A stretch of DNA of 64,000 bases from Numida meleagris. Its lineage: Eukaryota; Chordata; Aves; Galliformes; Numididae. The notes under the pieces were generated by a model that saw only the letters and a list, made by a program, of their open reading frames with translations, did not search any database and had not been told where the DNA came from. The stretch lies in contig NC_034414.1 of NCBI RefSeq assembly GCF_002078875.1, forward strand, positions 23,366,616 to 23,430,615, written 5' to 3'. Below are positions 1 through 13,996 of this stretch, piece by piece. The position numbers were made by a program, and so were the translations under genes. Every line of letters begins with the position of its first letter. Position 1 is the first letter of the stretch.

Positions 1-1399
1 TGAGCTGCTCTCTGCAGTCATGCAAAGGGAACACAGCCTTACTCGGATGCATTGTAGAGGCAGTCTGAGAGTTTTATCTTTCTCGCTTGCAAGCAGAGCA
101 TTTATAGTGGGCGCTGAATTCTGAAAGCAAATTTTTGTAGGAAAAATAGTTTGCATTTGTTTCTGAAGTTATGGTTCCTGTGTTTCACAGACACTTCCCG
201 TTGCCTGAACAACTACCATCAGCCTCCCATAGTGCAGCTCCCTGTGCTGCCGGATCGTATCTCTGATGGTTGCCATTACTGCCCCAGGTGAATTGAGCCA
301 TGTTGAAAATGTGGGACTATTGGGATCCGTAGTCATATTCTGGGTTCAGTGAAGCAAATGGGTTTGCTTTGACTTCAGAAATGCAGGATTTCAGTTTCAG
401 TTTGTATCCTGCCATAAACCAACACAGGGAGCACTCTGGATGAAATGTGCACTCAGTAGCTCATACCACCAAGCGGCAGCAGCTACCATGCTGTGCATCA
501 GATGGAGCTTTTCCACAGTTGGTGGCTGAATTCTCAGCTGCAGTGATGTTTTGGGAATAGGCAGAGATCAGTGTGGCTCAGCCAGAGTCCAGTGGGCTGG
601 GGCCAAGAGCTGGGATTTTATAACAACACCGATGAGGCAACAGAAGCCAGGCACAGGGACCTCCTCACGCCTTCCCTATGCCGCTGAACCTCTTCATCCT
701 TATTTCTCCAAAAGTGACTTTTAGGTTTCTGTGTTCCTAATTGATCAGTGTTCTCAGCTGAGAAGAAAAAACACAAGTCATTTATACTGGCAGACTACAA
801 AACTAGCCAGCATGCACCCAGTTCTCCTTCCTTCTGACCTGTAACCTATTCTTGCCTCTGTGACATTTATACCTAGGAGTCCCCAGCACTTACCCTTGCT
901 TCAATCTGTGGTCCCTTGTGACTTCTTGCTGGAGCGGGGCACTGTATTGGTGGAACGGAAGCAACTTTCCAGAAAAATCTGTGAAGTCCCTGCTGTTCAC
1001 TGGCATGAAGTGAAGACAGAGGCATGGGGTACACCTTGTGCAGAGTCTCCAAAGGCTAGCATGGTGAGTATCAAAAAAGTGATGAGATGTCAGTGGAGCT
1101 AGTGACATATGTTGGGCAAGTATTTTTCTTTACTGAAAAAGTCAGTTACTGAAAAATGACAATTGCTACAAAGAACGTGATTATCAAAGTCTAATAAAAA
1201 AACACAGCTACTTGACATGTTATTGCACAATCAAAACTAAATTCTAGAATTAGTAACATTTGTCAGATCGAGAACAAGTTTAATTCAATCAAAAACATAC
1301 CTAACTGGCTGGGTCACCAAACAGAAAAAAAAAAATCCATTTGGAGCACTCAGGGTGAAGAACTGGTGGAATAAATATGAAAGGGAAAATGCACAATCG

Positions 1400-2120
1400 G
1401 TTACTCTCGCACGTCTGCTTGGTTCTTGAGACTCCTGGGGTTTGGCAGCTCGAAATTGCTCGGGAGCAGCTTGATACCATGTTCGGAAAAGTGGCGATCC
1501 TGGGAAAGCTGTAATTCTGCAGAGACGCCGCAGGGAGGTGCCACCCGCCTTTGGAACGAGGTGGACGGTCCTGCACCAGCTCCCCGTTTCCCTCTCAGAG
1601 TTTGAACTAAAACGCCTTTCAGCGGGGAAAGCAGGATTTCACCAGCATCGGGGCAGAGAAGATGTACAGCAGTAGATTGTATCTGATCTATTACAGAGCT
1701 ACTGAACATAAGCAATTGCACCCAAAGATAATAGTAGACGAGTGGCCTTTGTAAAATCTCCAAGCAGCGGGGAGTGATACAGCATCATACCACGATCCCT
1801 GCTAACAACCCGGTACTGCTATTGCAGTTTACTTCTTAGAGCATGCTATTGCCGGGGCTTTGTGTACAGCCCGGGCTCGGGAGTGAGGCCGATATGGCTG
1901 TACCATGGTCGCCTCACACGACAGAGAGCAGATGTGTAAGCCCCATCCTTAAGCAGACCAAGCCTGGGGAAGGTGTCAACCTCCCCCCTCCCCGCCTCCA
2001 AAGCTCTGGGGCTGTGGGAGAATGTCAGGCACAGCCTCTGAGGGAACGAGGCCCTGGGCGTCTCATGAAACCTTGTGAGCTCTTGGTTAAGGACAGGACT
2101 CGGGGGCAGTCTGGCTCCCC
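1400..2120. promoter_or_regulatory. CpG-rich patch, possible CpG island
   Basis: This is the most CpG-dense stretch I noticed in the window, with many CG pairs between about 1490 and 1630 and again at 1740-1920. The surrounding DNA has very few. Open frames of 112 and 120 codons overlap it on the two strands (1843-2181 plus, 1401-1763 minus) but show no recognisable domain. GC-rich DNA carries fewer stops, so these are probably chance frames. It could be the promoter of an unseen transcript or a neighbouring gene's distal promoter. Confidence 0.35.
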
Positions 2121-2479
2121 AGCCACTGCAGGAGATGGCCTCTCTTTGGAAGACATTTTAGCAGCAGAATTTTCGTCATAGAACTTGCTGATAAAGGGAT
2201 TGGAGTGGCTAACTAAATTCATGCTTCCTTACACCTAATTGTGCTCTCTACACTCTGTTCCCAGGACATTTTTAAACATTTTTTTTTCTTGTCATTCTCT
2301 TTGAAAAAGGGTGGAACATGAATGCACTAACTGCAAGGAAGGTACCAGAGCCTCAGCGAAGTATGCGGAGAGAGCACATAAAATATCTGATAGGAGCATA
2401 TGCATAAGAGTAGATGCTAAACAATGACAAATGGGACATGGACAAGCAGAAAAACTTGGAAAGACTATGCGTGCGGATA

Positions 2480-2662
2480 CAGCAGAAAGATTTTTAGAAG
2501 TTCTTCCCAGTAGGGTAGTCTGGCCCTGGAAGAGGTGGCCAGGGTTCCTGTGGTGTCTCCTGGAGATACAACCTTGAGCAACCTGATCTACTTGTGAAGC
2601 TCATCTTGGAGCAGGACATTGCACTAAGTGACCTCCAGAGATCCCTTCCAAACTCATATCTT
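2480..2662 (+). mobile_element. CR1 LINE 3'-end fragment
   Basis: The sequence follows the CR1 3' consensus layout. It has an AGAAGTTCTTC start, then a TCTCCTGGAGATAC region, then GAGCAACCTGATCTA, and ends with GACCTCCAGAGATCCCTTCCAA. It is a degraded, 5'-truncated copy in plus orientation. CR1 is the dominant avian non-LTR retrotransposon and most copies are truncated like this. Confidence 0.75.
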
Positions 2663-5479
2663 CAACAGTCTCCTAGTTCAGAAAAAAAAAGCGTATCAAG
2701 GAGTAACAAGCAAATCAGAAGGAGACCCCTCTGAGTATGTGGAAAGAGATGCGAGGCCGTGCCAGTAGGCATTTTTTCTGGGAGCCAAATGCAGTAATGC
2801 TACTGCCTGGAAGTCCTGCTCTGACTCATCCCAGGACACATTTCTGCAAGGCACAGCAAAAAGGAGAAGTGACTGCCGATGCCTGAATGGTGGGGGAGGG
2901 GAGCTGGCCCCATGGAAGCTCAGAACAGGGAATTTTAGTCTTACTCATCATATTATTTTTACATTTGGTTTTTCAGATGTAAACCTCAGTGTTTCTGTCA
3001 GCATGTTAACTCTGTGTGCACCACAAATTTGTCTGCTCGCCCCACTGTCTCCTTTATGCCCATTCCCATGCACAGACACAAAACTTCCAGCTGGGAGCTC
3101 GCTCTGACTCACTGCAGCTTATTAATGCTTGCAAGGAACAAAGGGAATGCCACAGTTAAGCTGGGCAGGTTTCAGTGAAGCACTGGAGAAAGAAGGAGAA
3201 AGATGGGCCTGGTCTAGGAAAGACATAGCCAGAACCTGATGAGTTAAATGTGGCAGATGAGATGAAGAGAATTTACACAAGTTCACTGAGAGTCCTCCTG
3301 AAAATGTGCCCTACCTAGTCTTAACAAATGTAAGCAAGAAAAGGGAGGGAAACTTTGTATATGGCAATGAATGACAAACAGCTCTAGAAGCTCTAGCAGA
3401 AGGTAGACTTTAGCAGAAGACCAGCATGGGTTTGTTCCTTGCTAAGGCTTCAGACTTAAATAATGAGGTCACAATCTAGCATATTAGTATGTGTGTGATA
3501 CACACTCCTTATGTTATATCTAAACGTAGTTAATGTTGTGTTCTAAACATGAAGGAGGTTTTTCTGATGTCCTTCAATGTTCAGAAATGAAAATCACTCT
3601 ACCGTGATTTTTTCAATGTAACACATTCTACATGTACACAGGATACAGCTCAAGAGGCTGTAGCTCAATATGGATGTTTCAGTATTAGTGTTGCAGACAC
3701 AAATACCAAGATTCACACTTCTTTCTCCACATAGAGTGAGGTCTGCATCCCTCCACAGTGAGACTCATATTCTGAATTCTAGTGCCAAGATTCACACTCT
3801 CAGCTATTGCGAGTAGTGAGACCTATGCTGTCAACTCCAAACTACACAGGGGTACATAAATACCCTTTAAGTGGCACAGCAATCACTTGTCAGGGCTGTA
3901 AGAGTTGTGTTTACATTCTAAGACATGGCATAGAGGAAGAGTTAAATACCAAGACCATATAATGAAGGGGTTCATGGAGTGCAAAGGGATCCCCAAAGCA
4001 GTAATGGTGTGATTCTGGACAATACCCACCACAAAGCCAGCAGAGCTGGAATTAAATTGTCTATCTTCTAAAATGCAGGAGCATCCATTATTAGTATTCC
4101 CCACTCAAATTCTAGGTCCAGGTATTCTTGTGCACTCCAGTTTTGTTCTTATAAGGATCACAGCTGAGTAGTGTTTAAAGTCAGTAATTTACAGTCTTAT
4201 TCCAGACTCTTGATGAATTCATGCAATCTCCCTTTGGGTAAAATACAAAACTTCACAGGAGGCTGGTCCAAACAGTTCTCTAAGAAGACCAAGGCGAACA
4301 TCTCCTGCTATGTTTGAATTTGACATGCTGCGTTACAGAATACATTCTCCAAGGTGGAAGAATACTTTAAGATTAGGGTTTTTCCATTTTTGTTTGTCTA
4401 TAGTGACAGAGGCTGTATGAAGCTGGCACTAAAGTAGGTGCCACGGATAGCAAAGGTCATCTGAGGTACTTAAAGGTAGGTGGGGGAAGCCCTTTTTTTC
4501 CTTCTCTAGCTGGCAAAGAAGCCCAGGACTGGAACAATAGTGGGAGTGCCGCTGGCAGACATCATTATGGAGGAGGATTCAGAACAAGAATAGCAAAGAG
4601 AATTGCCACTGAAGCTCAGCTGGCATTCACGGTTATACAGTCATCTGAGAAGCTTGAAGTTTTGATTAAACAAAGCGAATTACATGCAACACTCATCATA
4701 AGCAACCCAGTACAGAGAAATGTTTTCCTGCTGCTATGGGTCAGTGATGAAAAGTTACACGCTGAAGTACATTTAACAGAGACCTCATGAGAAACAATTA
4801 GAAGAAAGAACCAAGCAGCATAGGGGAAAGAAAGGCTTTGTAGGAATGGACTCAAAGTAAGTCTTAGGAGGAGACAATGGGGAGTCAGGCATAACAGCTC
4901 AAAGATGAGGTCTAGAAAGCTGATCTTAATATGGATGGTATCACAGTGATAGAGAAAACACAGCTAAGAAAAGTTGTGAGATACAGTCCTGCCAGACCTT
5001 TTTTTTTCCCCCAGAACTTCATGCAGTTCTGTGTTCAGAGCAGCCATACCTTTTGGCATAATGAATTCCTGTGGAATCTCAGTTTCTTTTTCCTTCAGAA
5101 TCTTTCTGTCATCATGGTAGGGCAGCTTGAAGAATCTGAAAACTCAGAACTGATGTAATTGAAACTTTTGAATACAAAACAAGAAACCCAAATTAATATT
5201 ATAAGGATCTAAAAATGTTTTAATGAACTATACATTTTTAGTTTTATCTTGTATTTTTAAGCTTAACAAATTTTACACCATCAGAAATGGGAGATGCTCT
5301 AAACAGTGCATGGTACAGTTTTTCCTGCCCCAGCATTTACTTAGACTAAGCAAATTAATCTGCTGGCTGGCAGATCCAGTGGCCCAGCAAGGATCATAGA
5401 TCTTGAGTTTGAAAGCTTATCAACCACACTAATTTCTTGCCATTGCCACAGACCTCTTCTTAGCAGTCTGGGGCTTTGC

Positions 5480-5560
5480 TCCCCTAATGCTGGGCTTATC
5501 CTGCACAGCTGCCCAGCTCTGATAACACAGCTGAGGAGCCCAGAGGAAGTTGTACAAGAT
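5480..5560. promoter_or_regulatory. Candidate E-box/GATA/ETS enhancer cluster
   Basis: The cluster contains an inverted GATA site CTTATC (5495-5500), an E-box CAGCTG (5506-5511), GATAA (5521-5525) nine bases after that E-box, a second CAGCTG (5528-5533) and an ETS/PU.1-type AGAGGAAGT (5542-5550). E-box plus GATA at 9-10 bp spacing is the known composite site of TAL1/LMO2/GATA complexes. It lies about 26 kb upstream of SPI1. Function is inferred only. Confidence 0.35.
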
Positions 5561-8500
5561 GCTTTTGTCAACACTCCTTCCCACACATACCATCTCTCAT
5601 CTCTTTTGTTACTGTAATTTGACATCAGAGCTGCTGAATTGTGATATGGGAGTCATAAAAAATGTTATTTATGCTGAAGAAACAAGGCCCCCTGCCTTTC
5701 ACTGTTACCTGCTTGTGTCAAAATGAAGCCATTGATTTCTGTCCTAGCTCTTCCTGCAGAGGTGCTTCAGGTGAAGCAGGCTGAGTTCTCATTCAGGCTA
5801 GGATGAAATACAGGAGATTTGATGCGGTCCTGCACTGGTCTGCTAAAAGACAGCTTTGCTGAGCAGATGCTGTCTGGACAGATCACTGTGAAAAGCCACT
5901 TAGACACATTACCAGTGTCTAAGACATCTGCCTACATGGTCAGAACCCCAAGGGAATTTTAAAATGATACACTGCACATTTAAAAAGTTGGCCTCCCACA
6001 CGGAGGACTTATTTGCACTGCAAAAATGTTTTGTTAGGGTGCTTAGTTACAACAGGCTTTATTCCCAAGCCTGTATATGGAGCTGAACTATGCTTTGCCT
6101 TTCCAGTGCTGTAACTGGACTCCCCACAAACAGATTTTGAGCGGATACATGGAAAAGGAGGCCTGGGCTAGGATTTGGAAAACATTTGACAACACAGAAA
6201 AACAGAAGAACACAGGTGAGAACAGAAAGAGGCAGGAGGACACTGATGGCCAGAGTCAAGGAACTAGAGGAACTGAAAATATTAAGAATACACAGAATTC
6301 CTGGATTTCAGATGACAGAACAAGGGTAAGCTATGTCAAGGTGGAAGTGTGAGAGGCCTGGAAAAACACAAGAAAAGGAAGAGATTATTATTAAGCTACC
6401 CAAAAGCTTCAGCATTATCAACATTTTCTATGTGTCAAGTCATAAACATTTAATGTTTTTATGTGGAGATATATGCTTTTTGGACTCACGTTTTCGTAGA
6501 CCAGTGAGGTATAACTTCCCTACTTCAAACTAATGCGTGGACTCCCTATAGAATTGCTAGGTATGAAGGGAAAATTTCTCGATGTTGACTTTTTAAATGA
6601 ATTTATTGAGAAAAGACACCTACAGATCTTTTGCACAAATTCAATTTAAAACTATGACATCAGTTAGAAAAATCTAGGAAATATCACAGATGAAAAGACT
6701 TTTCTTGCAGTGGAATACTGTTCTGCTGTTCTCTTCCAAATTCGTATTTTACAGCTAGCCAACAAAACAGACAAAGCCATAGTCAAAAAGAAAATGTGGA
6801 ATAGCAATAAATATTTCAGTTCTTCATCAACTGACAGTATTCCCTACTATGACTCACCCTGGGCTTATCAAAATACGTAATAAATTAAAAAAAAAAAACT
6901 ACTCCAAAATTATGAAAGGCTGTTTTTGATGTGACATTGAGTTTCAACACATTACAAAATTGTTACTGTTGTAATTGTTCTTTTAGCAGTAGGTGAGCAC
7001 AACTTCAGGATGAAATTATGCCTGTGCCAGAGAAGACTTTAACTTAACTTGAAATCAACTGTGATAGTGGAGTAATAGAAATTATAGAAAAAAATACTGT
7101 TGAGAAAAAGAGGATAAATTTTAAAAATACAGCAAGTGACTTCCATTAACCGTGTGACTTAGGTAATGTGAAAAAATTATTTTTGAACAACAAATGAAGT
7201 CATCTCTCTTGTTCAGTTTGACTGTCATTGTTTGGCTCGGAGCACACTAAAATACAGCACAAAATTAAAACTTACTCATCACTAAAAGGTTAGCTAAAAC
7301 CAGACTTTTGAAATCTTTAGCGTATGCTTAGTAAAGACAACGCTGGTTTTGGCACCATAATTCCATTAAATGTTGGGCAGATTCAAGAAGGAGTGGGTGC
7401 TTCATGTCCCCTAGCTGATAGAGGGTGAGTGACAGAAGAGACAGCTGGAGGAAATCCTCCCCTGCTTTTTTTTCCAGACCTGTATGGATTTTAAGCTCTG
7501 TAACAAAGTTGCAGCTGACTCTTTGCTTTGTGATAGTAGCATTCGGTGCTTACATTGTATTTTTTTATCAACAGATCTCACAACATTTTGTTCTTTCTTA
7601 GATGCAGTATATTATTTCAAACAAGGCACTGAATATGCATCTCCCTACCCCTACCCCATGTCTGACAGGGGAAATAAAGGCATAGAGAATGCAAATGACC
7701 AGCTAATCAGCTGAGGAACTTCATAAATTAACCCAGTATCCTGGCTTACAAACAAGACCTCAAGCAGTGGATCATACTCTCCAAAGCCAGCATTTGCAAT
7801 TACATTTTCTTTTATGAAATCCACCTTTCCACAAAAACAATGGACACGTTAATTAGTTAAAGTGGTATTTTTGCAAGCACTGAGGATTGAAAGAGAGCAA
7901 CAAGTAGCATGAGATCTCTAAAAAGAGGAATGCTACAATGGGGTTCAGCACAAAGATAGGTAAAGGCAAAGCAAAATGTGGGGATTTTGGAGGGTGGGGG
8001 GTGATATTATTGGAAGCAGCAGATTAGTCACCTTTCATGTTGAGGAGGAGTTATTTATAGCCCTTTGTTTTCCACATGGTTTGCTGTGGGACTCTGACAG
8101 AAAACACATGGTTTTCTGTGTTTGGCAAGATGTGGAAGATGACAGACTGTGCTTAAGAGCCAGACAATACTTCAGATCTCTTATTTTGTCAATGTAAAAA
8201 TAGTTCTCCAGCCAATCATCTTTGAAAAAATAAAAAATCCTAAAAAAACAAACAGCCAAAAAACTCACCCTCCATCAAGTATCTTTAATAGTTTGTAATA
8301 AGATACAAGTTTTTAATTCTGGATAGATTAATTTAATAATTTTGGACACTGAATGGCCATGAGACTTATCCAGCTACACATGTAACATTTATTTTGGATG
8401 TTATCACTGGAAATTGTTTGAAATTGGTCAGCTTATCAGTGGGAAATCAGGATGACCACAGTGCAGACTTGCCACACAATCTCTAGAATTTGAGCTTGTG

Positions 8501-9086
8501 TTTATCATCTGTGTAATACTCTCCGTTCCTAAGGAGCTGAAAGGATAAGCAGATGGTCTTCAAAATAAAACTATAATATTTGAGGCTTAATGGGAGATGC
8601 ATGTACCGTCTTGCCTGCTATTTATTTTCTCTAACATTTAAGACACACATCAATCATTCAACAGATTGGCTGTAAAATAGCTGTTCCTAGTCATCATGTA
8701 CCCATCCTAGGATGGGCTTTGTCATGCGATTGAATCTGCCGCAGAACAAAAGAACATCATTATTTGGATAATACAGAGCAAAATGGTAGTCTTAGTAGTT
8801 TCTTAAATACAGAGAACAGGCCTGTTTCTGTTGTACAATGGACGCAAGAAAAGGTGAGACAGAGACTGATCTCTGAAAAAGCTTTTGCCTGAGAGTCTAC
8901 TAAAGAAGCACAAAATCTGAGAGTCAGTTATATCATATCTGACATGAAGTATCTGCTTTTGCAAAGTCTGCTAGAATGGGACTGGCCCTGCTAACAGGAG
9001 AGGAGATGGTCTCAAAGCACTAATGGTTCTTTCCATCCAAATTTCCTGTGTGTGTCACAGCTGTTGGTCTGTGCAGCTGTCTCAGT

Positions 9087-9122
9087 GGTTTTTTTTCTTT
9101 TTTTTGGTGTTTTTTTTTTTTT
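9087..9122. repeat. Poly-T tract
   Basis: A run of T interrupted by a few C and G bases. It could be the reverse of an old poly-A tail, but no adjoining retrocopy was recognised. Confidence 0.7.
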
Positions 9123-12100
9123 GCCTACTCCATCTCATGTTTTTAAACAGTTTATCATTTTATGTTGCAGATTAGAGAGATGAAGGGTGAGAAATACTGC
9201 TTCGATTTCTGTAGCACACTGAGCATGAAATTCCTGAAAAGTGAGTATCTGCCATGTCTGCTAGTAATCCAAAGTAAGTACCAATGCACGCTTACTCAGG
9301 CAGACTTATGGCCTTGGGCTTTAGGTCTTCTCTTGTTTCCTCTTTGTTTTCCAGGCACATACGATCAAGGACTTATCTCCAGCCAAAGGCTTTATAAGGC
9401 CTCACTCTTCATGAACTGCAGTAAGCACCACTCTTCCCCATATAGAGATGATTTTCAGGAAGTGCATACAAGTGTATAATCAGTTTCCCTACATATCTGC
9501 AGGGTTAAGCAAATTTCAGATCAGGAGGAGAGTGAAGTGACCTTTTAGTGATGAACTGTATGGGAGCTGCTACCACCCTCTAGGTACTGCAAATATATCC
9601 TCCTGGGGCATAGGGTGGCACTGGTTTTAGCCATGGGTGCCCTCTGGCAGACTGAACCAGGTGCTATCACCCCCTGAATTCTTCAGCTTTCTCTCAGTTC
9701 ATTCAGCAGTTAGTCATATTCACTTCTCGTCACCTAGAGGTGAAGGTAACAGCTTGAGACAAAAAGAAGGGACTGATGAAAAGCCCAGCCCCACCACGGC
9801 AAAGCTCAGAGAGAGCCACATGTAGCAGTTTAGTACTTGTTTGTAGGAGCATTGCTCTATAATTGTTAGTCCTCATGTTGCTCACATATCTGGTGTTCCT
9901 GTCATCCGTCTTTTCCCTTTCCATTCCATGGGCAGACAGACCTCAGTTGCTGAGTGTTGCCTCAGTGTAAAATAACACGTGGTGCTTGCGGTGTGGGAAG
10001 GAAGCTGGCTGTGAGAGATAAAAGTTGAGGTTAAAAGCAGACCTACTGTTATGCTCCTGGGGTTTTGCTGCTCTTTGTATAACCTTGGTGTGGCTGAGCG
10101 ATACAAGTCAGCACTACCTATTCTGATAAAATCCACCCACCAGAGGCAAGAAGCAGCCCTACCTCCACTTCTTTTTGGAGTTATTGCTGCCCTGGCATTC
10201 CAAAGGATGGCTCAAAGGTTACTTTTCCGTTCTGTTTCCTAAAGAGAGTGACCAAGTTTGGTTATGGCTCAGAGACTTAGCAAAGAAACTGAAGAAGAAA
10301 TATATCAGAGGAGCTGCAAGAAAGAAAAGCCTGCTGGGAAATTCCAAGATTGCCACAAAAAAAGAACAGTCACTGAGAATGTTTGTGCAAAACCACCATC
10401 TTCTCCTTCCTTCCCACAAGGACTACTGCAACTCACTTTGAAAGAGAAAGAAAGATTCAGACAGCAGGAAGCAGTTCACCCAGCTGTCCTGCTCTGCAAA
10501 GCCCCACTGCTTTACTTCACCCAAACCAGTAGGCAAGCAGAAATGCAAAATCATACCATTTGCAACCTACAGAAACAAAGCTCAATGTTTGCATGGGTGG
10601 GGGAGAGATATAGTCAAGCTTGCCACCAACTGGAACAAATGCAGGGTAGAAATGGTCTGGTTATTTTATCTTTTTCCTTTCCCCTTCACGCAAGCCTTCT
10701 ATAATTCTAATTGTTTTTCTTTGTAGGAAGTGCAAATTATAAATGAAGCCCAGCTTAATTGTGCATAGTCATAGAGGCTGAGATTGATGGTTTTGAAGGC
10801 TAGAGACTGAAACCAATGGTTTTGAAATATGTTGCACCAAAAATCAATTTCCAATTCTTCAGCAGATAATAATACTAAAAATATAAAGGACAGGAAGCAA
10901 TGAAAAAAAAAACAAACAACAGAATATCTGATCTCCTCAAAGGAGTCCTTAACCAATCTTGAGGAAGATCTTCTCTGAAGTTTTATGCATTAAGAAAGGC
11001 TTTTTTTTTATGCTCCAGAGGCTGCAAAAGAAGCAAGTGTGGGTTTAACACTCAGGTCTATGGCAGCTGCAGCCTCTCCCTTAGCAACGTCCAGAGCAGA
11101 ACAAACATTGTCCAGTCATTCTGTCATCTGATTCAGACTCAAGCTATCTCCTCAAAGGCAGAAAGTACTGTAAACAACTGCATAATTGAAACCTGGGAAA
11201 AAAAAAAAACAATTTTAAATAAGGCTAAAACTGCTAACAATTTCACAAAGGGAAACAAAAATCTGTTTGTTCTCTGAGTTCAGCTCTATCCATACATGAG
11301 TTCTGTCTCATAAATGTGACATAAGGAAATTAACCCCTCTAAGAGAAATTGAAGGAACTAAAATGGAGTTGGTATGTAGAAACCCTCTGTCATTCAATAG
11401 ACATAATTTGCGTATTGTAGATACTAATTTTGCTAAGGCAAAGCAAAAACATTTGCTTTAAGCAATAAATGAAGCAATGTTAGTTTTTTTCTCTTGTGTT
11501 CTGATTACATCAAGAAAAGCTGGAAGTATTTTACCACACTAGTTTAGCTTCAAAAGTACTGTTAATCCTATAAAATACTTTATATATCATATGCAGCCCT
11601 AAGGAGGATTAGATTTTGTATTGGTAAAATACCTAGTAGCCTTAATGTCCAATTGATAGCACTTGAAACCAAGACAACTCAGGAGGTATGAAAATCAAGT
11701 CTTAAGGGTCTAAGAAGTGAGCAAATTGCTTTCCCTACACATTGTAAAAACTGTGAAAAAAGGTAAGTGTTTAAATCTTCTATCAAGTCCTATTACTGCA
11801 GCTATCACAGATATATCCACCCTTGCATATCCCATGGGCTTCTTTTTTTCTTTTCTTCTCTGTTTTTTGAATGAAACAGAACTAAGAATTAAGTTTCAAT
11901 TAATGTTATGGCCTAAAGTTGAATTGAGAAATCGATGAACTAAAATTTTGAACTTCCAGCCTTCATTTCTTTCTTCCGTTTCTCCATTGCTCCGATCCTC
12001 TTTCTTTCTTTTTTCTTTTTTCTTTTTTTGTCTGTCAATTAACAGTGCCAGCCAACAGAGTAAGCAAATAAACCTGAGCCATATTTCACAGAACAAGTTC

Positions 12101-12239
12101 TGAATAGTTGCAGCCTGGCAAAGTGAGGTTGTAAGTTATTAAAAAGAAGTGATTGACTTTTGAAAACAAAGCATAGATACAGATCAACCACAGTGATTAC
12201 TTTGCTACTGAAATAAAGAGAACAAATTAAGATACAAAG

Positions 12240-12320
12240 CAAAGAGACTGAAGAATAATTTGAAAAGGAAGAAGAAGAAAGAAAAAGAAAAAAGAAAAGA
12301 AATAAAGATTATAAAGTAAG
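12240..12320. repeat. Purine-rich (GAA/AAAG) tract
   Basis: About 80 nearly all-purine bases on the plus strand. A pyrimidine-rich run lies at about 11.95-12.03 kb, some 250 bp away. It is low-complexity sequence. Confidence 0.75.
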
Positions 12321-13433
12321 AAATATGTGTTATGGAATGGCTACTGGAGAAATGATGCTTACTGTTGCTACGCATTTCTGATCCATACCCGAGGCCTTCT
12401 TTGTGGTCTTAATAGCAAGAGTGGAAAGAAAGCTAGAGGAGCAAGCTCAGTGACTGCACTGGCAGAGTCACAGGCAGGAAAGATTATAGCAGCTTGTCAC
12501 TTTGACAAAGTTCTCCCTGAAGAAATAGTAAGAAAAAATTGAATGAAGTGTAATCAAATGTAACTAACTTAGCCTGTTTTAGAGCACATCTGGATTTTAA
12601 AGAATACTGATTATGTCCACATTTTAAAGACTGTTTTCCATTTTCAAATTTGCACCCATATGATAAAGCTTAACACAACTTACACCTTCATTCACAGGGT
12701 AGATTTTTCTAGCCTTAAGGGCAATTTTCTAACTACCTCAGGTGAAAACTGCTGTGTTAAGTCTAATCAGTCAATGCTTTCTCCAGTGAGAGGCCCCCAA
12801 AGTCTTTCTCACTATAGCAATCTCACAGCTTCCTAAGCACTTAGAAGTCACCAGTCCTGAACACTTTCTGAGTACATTTGCATAAAATGTACCCCTTCCC
12901 TTCTATTTCTTGCCTCACACTTTAGATCATTTTCATACTGCATATTAGTCCACTAATAAGGTACAATTTTCAGAAAGCATGATCTAGTCTAACAAGCACG
13001 TGAAATATATGAGGACCTAAATCCATGGTTTCCCTGTTCATCTACACTAGCTTTATATATTAGTGTAATAAGAATGAATGGTAATTTGTGATTTTTTGCT
13101 TTCAGAACTTAAGAAGTTCGTAAGAAGAACTGCCAAAGTTATTAGTACTAATGTTGGATAGGCTAAAAGTAGAAAAGCAGTCTTCATAAATGTTAAGTTA
13201 GAAAGAGGTGAGGATGAATATCAGACCTGTGGAAAATGCCTGGAAGCAAGCTGTGAGTTGTAGTCAAAGCTGAATAAAGTAACTGAGGAAAAAGTCGTGG
13301 GATGGTTTATTTCTGAATGTTTGGTTTCTGGGATGGATTGTCAAATGAATAGACATTTTAAGGATCTCCTCTGTGCTCAGGACAGGTTATTTTTCACATT
13401 TATGTGGGCATGATAAGGAGTCCCGGAAGGCCA

Positions 13434-13996
13434 ATTTTGAGAGCTGCTCTGAAAGTAATGCCTCGTATTTTACTATGTTGGCCCACAACATCAGAGGTGG
13501 ATGATGGTGGTATGGCAGAAGAGGTTGAACCTTCCCACCAATATTCCATTACATTTTGTTGCCATGCGACAGATGGCAGCAGAGAGGTAGCCTGACAAAA
13601 TGGTGTCTGCCATGGAAGTGTGTCTGAAGCAAAGGTGTGTCACTGAATTTCTCCATCCAGAAAAAATTGCACCCATTGACATTCACTGATGCTTGCTGAA
13701 CATTTATGGGAACCAAACAGTGGATGTTATTCCAGTGAGACAGCTGGTGGTGTGTTTCAGCAGAGGTGACAGCAACGCGAAAGACAAGCCATGTTCCAAA
13801 CGGCCATGCAGACTTTTACCAGTGTGGCATGTAGACTCTTGTTCATTGCTGGCAAAAATGCATTGCTAACGGTGGTGACTATGTTGAACAATAGTGTTTT
13901 GTAGCTGAGAATTTCCTCTATCAAACAGTGTTATTGTACTCTTTGTTGCAATTTCCATGGACATAACTAGAAGGCATTGCTTTTGGAGCAACTTAC
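13434..13996 (+). mobile_element. Galluhop-like mariner, internally deleted
   Basis: The terminal inverted repeats are GCTGCTCTGAAAGTAATGCCTC at the left and the complement of GGCATTGCTTTTGGAGCAAC at the right, about 560 bp apart. A remnant of the transposase N-terminus (VCLKQRCVTEFLHPEK) is readable on the plus strand near 13.62 kb, followed by stops. The central transposase region is gone. Flanking TA dinucleotides are consistent with mariner insertion, but the exact ends are uncertain. Confidence 0.85.

Noticed and set aside
1401..2181. Overlapping frames of 120 (minus) and 112 (plus) codons
   Set aside because: They coincide with the CpG-rich patch, where stops are rarer. No domain or splice structure supports either one.
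10264..10704. The longest open frame in the upstream region (about 146 codons from the ATG, plus strand)
   Set aside because: No recognisable domain, no splice context and ordinary base composition. A frame of this length is expected by chance in 64 kb, so it is not called as a gene.
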